Below are positions 6,749 to 9,812 of a DNA stretch of 9,812 nt, in pieces. The translations under genes were made by a program, and so were the position numbers. The stretch comes from Fen-1038 sp042408355 (lineage in GTDB: Bacteria; Chloroflexota; Anaerolineae; Anaerolineales; Villigracilaceae). Below the pieces are notes generated by a model, which worked only from the letters and a program-made list of their open reading frames with translations, did not search any database and was not told the DNA's origin. Numbering within the stretch: position 1 is the first letter of the stretch; every line of letters starts with the position of its first letter. The DNA lies in the NCBI GenBank assembly GCA_042408355.1, contig JBHORD010000124.1:1-9812 (forward strand), in the 5' to 3' direction.

Positions 6749-7318
6749 TTATTTTGTTTTCTCCTGCTCCGCGGCCAGCCGCGCGATGACTTGATCTGCG
6801 GGCATCACTTCGCCATACGATTTCAACGCGGCGAGAAATGCTTTATGCACGTGATCCGCAGGGATCACCGTATCGCCGTATTTTAAATCGCGCGTGGCGC
6901 ATGCATCTTCCGCCACGATGACCTGAAAACCGAGATCCGCCGCGGCGCGGGCGGTGGCGTCCACGCACATGTGCGTCATCATGCCGGCGATGACGACGCG
7001 CTCGGTGCCCCAGCCCCTGAGCAGTTCAAGCAGATTCGTTTCGCGGAATGAGTTGGGATAATGTTTGACGACCAGCGGCTCACCCTCGAAGTGCGCGACG
7101 GAATCGTGAATATCCGTGCCATCGGTGCCGGGGATGAAGAACGTGGCAGTCGGCTTGAGCGCGACATGCTGGATGTGAACGTGGTTGCCGCCATGCTCGC
7201 GGAAGCATTGGAGCAGTTCGTAGGCTTTTTTCGCCGCCTCCAGCGGCTTGACCAGTTCCATCCGCCCGCCGGCGAAGTAATCTTTTTGAATATCAATGAG
7301 GAGGAGAGCGGTTTTCAT
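6749..7318 (-). CDS. Isochorismatase-family cysteine hydrolase
   Basis: A 189-residue cytoplasmic hydrolase of the isochorismatase/nicotinamidase superfamily. The expected catalytic triad is visible: Asp9 in LLIDIQKDYF, Lys85 in VVKHYPNSF, and Cys118 in MTHMCVDATARAA. The last follows the turn GMMTH (112-116), typical of the family's cis-peptide region. Family members cleave amides or vinyl ethers such as nicotinamide, N-carbamoyl compounds or isochorismate; the sequence does not identify the substrate, and no siderophore or NAD genes lie nearby. The start at 7318 is chosen because the first beta strand begins at once and AAGGA lies seven bases upstream. A longer reading from 7390 would overlap the RNase H gene and add 24 residues with no family similarity. 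It follows the RNase H gene by 58 bases. Confidence 0.88.
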   Translation of the reverse strand: MKTALLLIDIQKDYFAGGRMELVKPLEAAKKAYELLQCFREHGGNHVHIQHVALKPTATFFIPGTDGTDIHDSVAHFEGEPLVVKHYPNSFRETNLLELLRGWGTERVVIAGMMTHMCVDATARAAADLGFQVIVAEDACATRDLKYGDTVIPADHVHKAFLAALKSYGEVMPADQVIARLAAEQEKTK

Positions 7319-7376
7319 AGGGAGGTCCTTGAGACGATGTGATCTATCAAGTCTGATAAGCCGGGACAGGGATATT

Positions 7377-7994
7377 TTACTTCCTCCCAAAATCTGCGGG
7401 GTTCTCGCCCCAGGCTTGCGTATCCCATTTCAAAACTTTGAATGTCTTCGGTGAACGAAGATTTTCTTCTGCGCGCGCAATCAACTCAAACAATATTTTG
7501 TTGGACGGCAATCGCGCCAACCTGGTATTACACTTCCCGGCTTTGATCCATGCAATTGCATTTTCTGAATCGGAATAAACCGGCCAATCAAGTTTATTCT
7601 TTGAAAGCCAGTCAAAAGCGAGAACGATGGCAAGGAATTCGCCGATGTTGTTCGTCCCGTCCGCAAATGGACCGGCGTGAAAAATCTCTTCGCCGCTTTC
7701 GGTTTTGACGCCGCGATATTCGAGGCGGCCGGGAGAACCGTCGCAAGCCGCGTCCACACACAGGCTGGGGATGATCGGCGGATTGGGCGCGAAGAGCCAT
7801 TTCTGCGTCGAGGCCGGTCTGCCTTTGTAATCCGCATACGATGCGGCCAAAGCGCGTTCAGCCTCGGGGCGCGAATCAAAAGCTTTGAACTGCGCGTCCA
7901 CGAATCCCTTGACCTGCGCTTCGCATTCCGGCCAGGAGGTAAAGATTCCGGTTTTGCGTCCCTTCCACACAACGTAATACTTTGGCTTTGTCAT
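7377..7994 (-). CDS. Ribonuclease H with N-terminal hybrid-binding (viroplasmin-type) domain
   Basis: A 205-residue two-domain RNase H that should cleave the RNA strand of RNA:DNA hybrids. Residues 5-50 (YYVVWKGRKTGIFTSW, then a conserved GF and AEEAL-like end) form the small hybrid-binding domain found in eukaryotic RNase H1 and in viroplasmin. Residues 76-205 form the RNase H fold. Likely metal-binding acidic residues are Asp81 (CVDAACDG), Glu119 (NIGEFLAI), Asp142 (YSDSENAIAWI) and Asp201 (NPADFGRK). The protein stops right after the last motif, as in this bacterial subfamily, which lacks the usual RNase HI ending. The ATG has only a weak upstream ribosome site (GATGG). It is probably one of several RNase H proteins in the cell and would help remove R-loops or primers. 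Confidence 0.9.
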   Translation of the reverse strand: MTKPKYYVVWKGRKTGIFTSWPECEAQVKGFVDAQFKAFDSRPEAERALAASYADYKGRPASTQKWLFAPNPPIIPSLCVDAACDGSPGRLEYRGVKTESGEEIFHAGPFADGTNNIGEFLAIVLAFDWLSKNKLDWPVYSDSENAIAWIKAGKCNTRLARLPSNKILFELIARAEENLRSPKTFKVLKWDTQAWGENPADFGRK

Positions 7995-8006
7995 AATCCA
8001 TCTTTG

Positions 8007-8076
8007 AGCCGCAAGGCGCGCAGAGATCGCGAAGGAAAATCTTTATTTCTTTGTACCCTTGGCGTCCTCGGCGGTT
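8007..8076. repeat. Degenerate inverted repeat with AAAG/TTTG-periodic arms (copy 2)
   Basis: The gap before the RNase H gene holds a left arm at about 8007-8038 and a right arm at about 8045-8076 (GGCGTCCTCGGCGGTT), an imperfect inverted repeat around a short AT-rich centre (TCTTTA). By hand, about 19 of 32 positions match between the left arm and the reverse complement of the right arm. The reverse complement of the right arm also shares AGGACG and CAAAGA with copy 1 at 6662-6745. It is probably the same element family. It lies in the leader or spacer between the CBS gene and the RNase H gene. Confidence 0.55.
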
Positions 8077-8107
8077 TATTTTCTAAAACCCGGCATAACC
8101 GCCCCTG

Positions 8108-8512
8108 CTACTCTTCCATCCAACCCTGTTCCTCGACCGCTTCGAAAATGTCGGTGGCGGAAATCATGCCAATCAACGAACCGTGTTTGTCGGCCACCGG
8201 CATGTGATGAAAATGATTCTTCTGCATGATGATCGAACATTCCTTCAATGTCCAATCTGGATCGGCGGTGATGATCGGCCCGGACATGATTTCGCGCACG
8301 GTCGTCTCCGCAGGATTGCGATCCGCGGCAACGATTTTGTCGCGAATATCTGTGGTAGTCAGAATTCCATAGGCGGGATTCTTGTCGGAAATATCTACGA
8401 TTACGCTGTGGATGTTGCGGCGGCGCATCAGCGTCATGGCGTGCGAGACGCTTGAATCGGGATCAACGACAACGACCGGACTGCTCATCCAGTCGCGGAC
8501 AGTGTTTGGCAT
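8108..8512 (-). CDS. Small stand-alone CBS-domain pair protein
   Basis: A 134-residue protein made almost entirely of two CBS domains, at about 8-64 and 74-128. Each starts with a V-x-D/E-x-M-S-x-P-like motif (VRDWMSSPVVVVDPDSSV and VREIMSGPIITADPDWTL) and ends with a G-I/M-x-T/S-x-T-D-I motif (GILTTTDIRD and GMISATDIFE). Such pairs usually form a disc that senses adenine nucleotides such as AMP, ATP or S-adenosylmethionine and controls a partner protein. No partner domain is fused, so the target is unknown. The region around 97-103 (QKNHFHH) is His-rich and sits where CBS domains often have a nucleotide-contact strand. The start is supported by GAGGAG about seven bases upstream. Other stand-alone CBS proteins are annotated as signal-transduction or IMP-dehydrogenase-like; no closer function can be given. 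Confidence 0.9.
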   Translation of the reverse strand: MPNTVRDWMSSPVVVVDPDSSVSHAMTLMRRRNIHSVIVDISDKNPAYGILTTTDIRDKIVAADRNPAETTVREIMSGPIITADPDWTLKECSIIMQKNHFHHMPVADKHGSLIGMISATDIFEAVEEQGWMEE

Positions 8513-8769
8513 GGGTTCTCTCCTCGGCTGATAGTTTGTTTTTTTTAACGGATGTCTACCATCGTTCCGAAGGTTCTATCTTTCGATGAGGCCTTTTTGC
8601 AGCGGAGTCGCTGATGGTTTTCGTACCGTCACATTCATGTTGCTCCGAAATACGAGACGAATCTCGCGGCGCTGTGTAACGCCAGTTAATTATATGGCAA
8701 TTTCATCGTGCCGCTTTTGCAGAGTTGACGCTGTTCAACAAAAAATCAAACGATAAGGCGCGTTTCGCT
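8513..8769. other. Intergenic region before the CBS gene
   Basis: No gene was found in these 257 bases. On the minus strand there is a perfect TATAAT at 8689-8694 but no matching -35 at the usual distance, and it would leave a leader of about 170 bases for the CBS gene. A tract of eight T on the plus strand near 8540-8547 and a five-pair hairpin at 8653-8666 are also present. The end next to the propeller gene may hold a weak terminator. Confidence 0.5.
8739..8765 (-). terminator. Possible weak terminator of the propeller gene
   Basis: Just after the stop codon on the minus strand, AAACG and CGTTT can pair across an eight-base loop (8748-8765), followed by GATTTTTTG. The stem is only five pairs and AT-rich, so the case rests mainly on the T run and its position. 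Confidence 0.3.
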
Positions 8770-9812
8770 TTATTGTCCAAGCAGAGTCCAGTTGACGCCG
8801 CCGTTCGTCGTTTTATAAAGTTTGCTTGTGCCGGTGATGTCGTTGGTGATCACATAGCCCGTAGACGGACTGGTGAAATCCATTCCGGCAAAATTATCTC
8901 CAAACGCCACATCCGGCGTGACGGTTTTCCACGTTTGTGCGCCGTCATGCGTCACATAAAATGCAGTGCTATTCCAAACAAAGCCATCGGTCGGCGAGAC
9001 GAAATTCATCGAGCCGCCCTGTGGAATCAGGGTCGGCGTGAGTACCCACGTTGACCCGCCGTCGTGTGAGACGTACACGGCGAGCATGACGCCAAATTGA
9101 GACGAAGCATGCACGGGCAGATACGCATCTTTGGCCGAGACGAACGTGGGACCGACGGTTTCAAATTGGGCCTGCTCATATCCAACCGGGACTTGAATCG
9201 AAATCTGATTCCATGTGCGGCCGCCATCTGACGTTTTATACAGATAAATAATCCCCGGTGTATACGTGACGCCGCCAATGAATGCTGTCTGCATGTCGAG
9301 CGGAGTCAGGCCGTCTTTGAGTCCGCCAAATGGAAGAATGCCGGGCTCATTCTGCTGGCTGTTGGGATCATTGGCAAATGATTTTGTCCAGGTTGCGCCG
9401 CCATCCGTTGTTTGATAGATCGCCACGGCCATCGAACCCGCTGCCGCGCCGAGACCCTCCATAATCCAGCCTTTGCTGGCATCCAGGAAATGCAAATCGC
9501 CGCTGCCAAATGGAACCGAAAACGAAGACCAGTTAGCGCCGCCGTCACTGGTGCGATAAAGCGTACCAGCCAGTGGATTTTTCGCGTCGGCCGCCAAAAT
9601 CCATCCATGTTGTGCATCCAGAAAATTGGAGGTAGCGTTATATCCTAGCGACGCGATGCCAGACGGGCCAGCCTGATGCCAGGTCACACCGCCGTCATTG
9701 GTGCGCACAACGGTTGTATCTGTCACGCCCCAGCCGTTCTGATCGTCAATCATGTGAATCGCTGAGAGTCTTGGCGCCCCTCCCACCATCAGCGCGGCAG
9801 TGGTCGAGGCGC
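8770..9812 (-). CDS. Asp-box (BNR/YCF48-like) beta-propeller protein, C-terminal part
   Basis: The reading frame is open to the right edge, so the N-terminus, probably with a signal peptide, lies outside the window. The ATG at 9789 is not taken as the start because the frame continues upstream with similar content (ASTTAAL). Counting from that Met, seven Asp-box motifs of the S/T-x-D-G-G-x-T-W type occur at about 30-37, 80-87, 127-134, 186-193, 241-248, 280-287 and 327-334, each preceded by an aromatic or Gly-rich strand such as NGWGVTD, HGWILA or KGWIME. Seven repeats fit a seven-bladed propeller resembling sialidase-fold BNR and YCF48/photosystem II stability proteins. No sialidase active-site residues are evident. 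In heterotrophic bacteria these are mostly secreted or periplasmic proteins of unknown role. The sixth box has Ala for the second Gly and the seventh Asn for Asp. Confidence 0.8.
   Translation of the reverse strand, partial: ASTTAALMVGGAPRLSAIHMIDDQNGWGVTDTTVVRTNDGGVTWHQAGPSGIASLGYNATSNFLDAQHGWILAADAKNPLAGTLYRTSDGGANWSSFSVPFGSGDLHFLDASKGWIMEGLGAAAGSMAVAIYQTTDGGATWTKSFANDPNSQQNEPGILPFGGLKDGLTPLDMQTAFIGGVTYTPGIIYLYKTSDGGRTWNQISIQVPVGYEQAQFETVGPTFVSAKDAYLPVHASSQFGVMLAVYVSHDGGSTWVLTPTLIPQGGSMNFVSPTDGFVWNSTAFYVTHDGAQTWKTVTPDVAFGDNFAGMDFTSPSTGYVITNDITGTSKLYKTTNGGVNWTLLGQ

Noticed and set aside
7345..7358. Short palindrome TATCA-AGTC-TGATA before the hydrolase gene
   Set aside because: Five-base arms are too short to stand out from chance, and no promoter elements are clearly placed around it.
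7319..7390. Longer start of the isochorismatase-like gene
   Set aside because: It would overlap the RNase H gene, and the AAGGA site supports 7318.
8653..8666. Hairpin CGAGA-CGAA-TCTCG in the gap before the CBS gene
   Set aside because: Only five pairs, no T run, and no link to a gene end.
8725..9054. Plus-strand open frame of 109 codons at the end of the propeller gene
   Set aside because: Most of it is antisense to the Asp-box repeats, with no supporting motif.

Overview
The window looks like a chromosomal segment from a bacterium, most likely of the Chloroflexota (Anaerolineae-like). This is inference. It rests on the alternative complex III (ACIII) genes, a Thr-Pro repeat linker in a small exported protein, an Asp-box propeller protein, and the mix of housekeeping genes. 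No rRNA, tRNA, CRISPR array or transposase gene was seen. All genes but one lie on the minus strand.

Region 1 (1-4020, minus) is the front of an ACIII operon in the order actA, actB1, actB2, actC, with actC running off the left edge. ACIII is a membrane quinol:electron acceptor oxidoreductase that replaces the cytochrome bc1 complex. ActC is the NrfD-like membrane subunit that handles quinol. The ActB part carries iron-sulfur clusters, and the pentaheme ActA passes electrons towards a cytochrome or oxidase. ActB, often one fused protein, is encoded here by two genes: a Tat-exported molybdopterin-oxidoreductase-like half with no visible Mo-ligand Cys, and a separate ferredoxin-like half with four cluster sites, one of them a [3Fe-4S] type. 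Genes are 0 to 25 bases apart, and a candidate promoter with a perfect TATAAT lies upstream of actA.

Region 2 (4021-4545) holds the divergent promoter region and the only plus-strand gene, a small protein with two membrane segments and unknown function. It ends in a strong hairpin terminator that probably also serves the convergent M48 gene.

Region 3 (4546-8512, minus) is a run of housekeeping or accessory genes: a ketopantoate reductase-like gene overlapping an M48 membrane metalloprotease by four bases, an isochorismatase-family hydrolase, a two-domain RNase H, and a small CBS-pair protein. Two degenerate inverted repeats of about 70-85 bases, built from AAAG/TTTGCG-like units, occupy two of the gaps.

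Region 4 (8513-9812) is a 257-base gap, then the C-terminal part of an exported-type beta-propeller with seven Asp-box repeats, cut by the right edge.

The most notable content is the split ActB arrangement and the cysteine inventory of its two halves. Nothing here demands a wholly new system.
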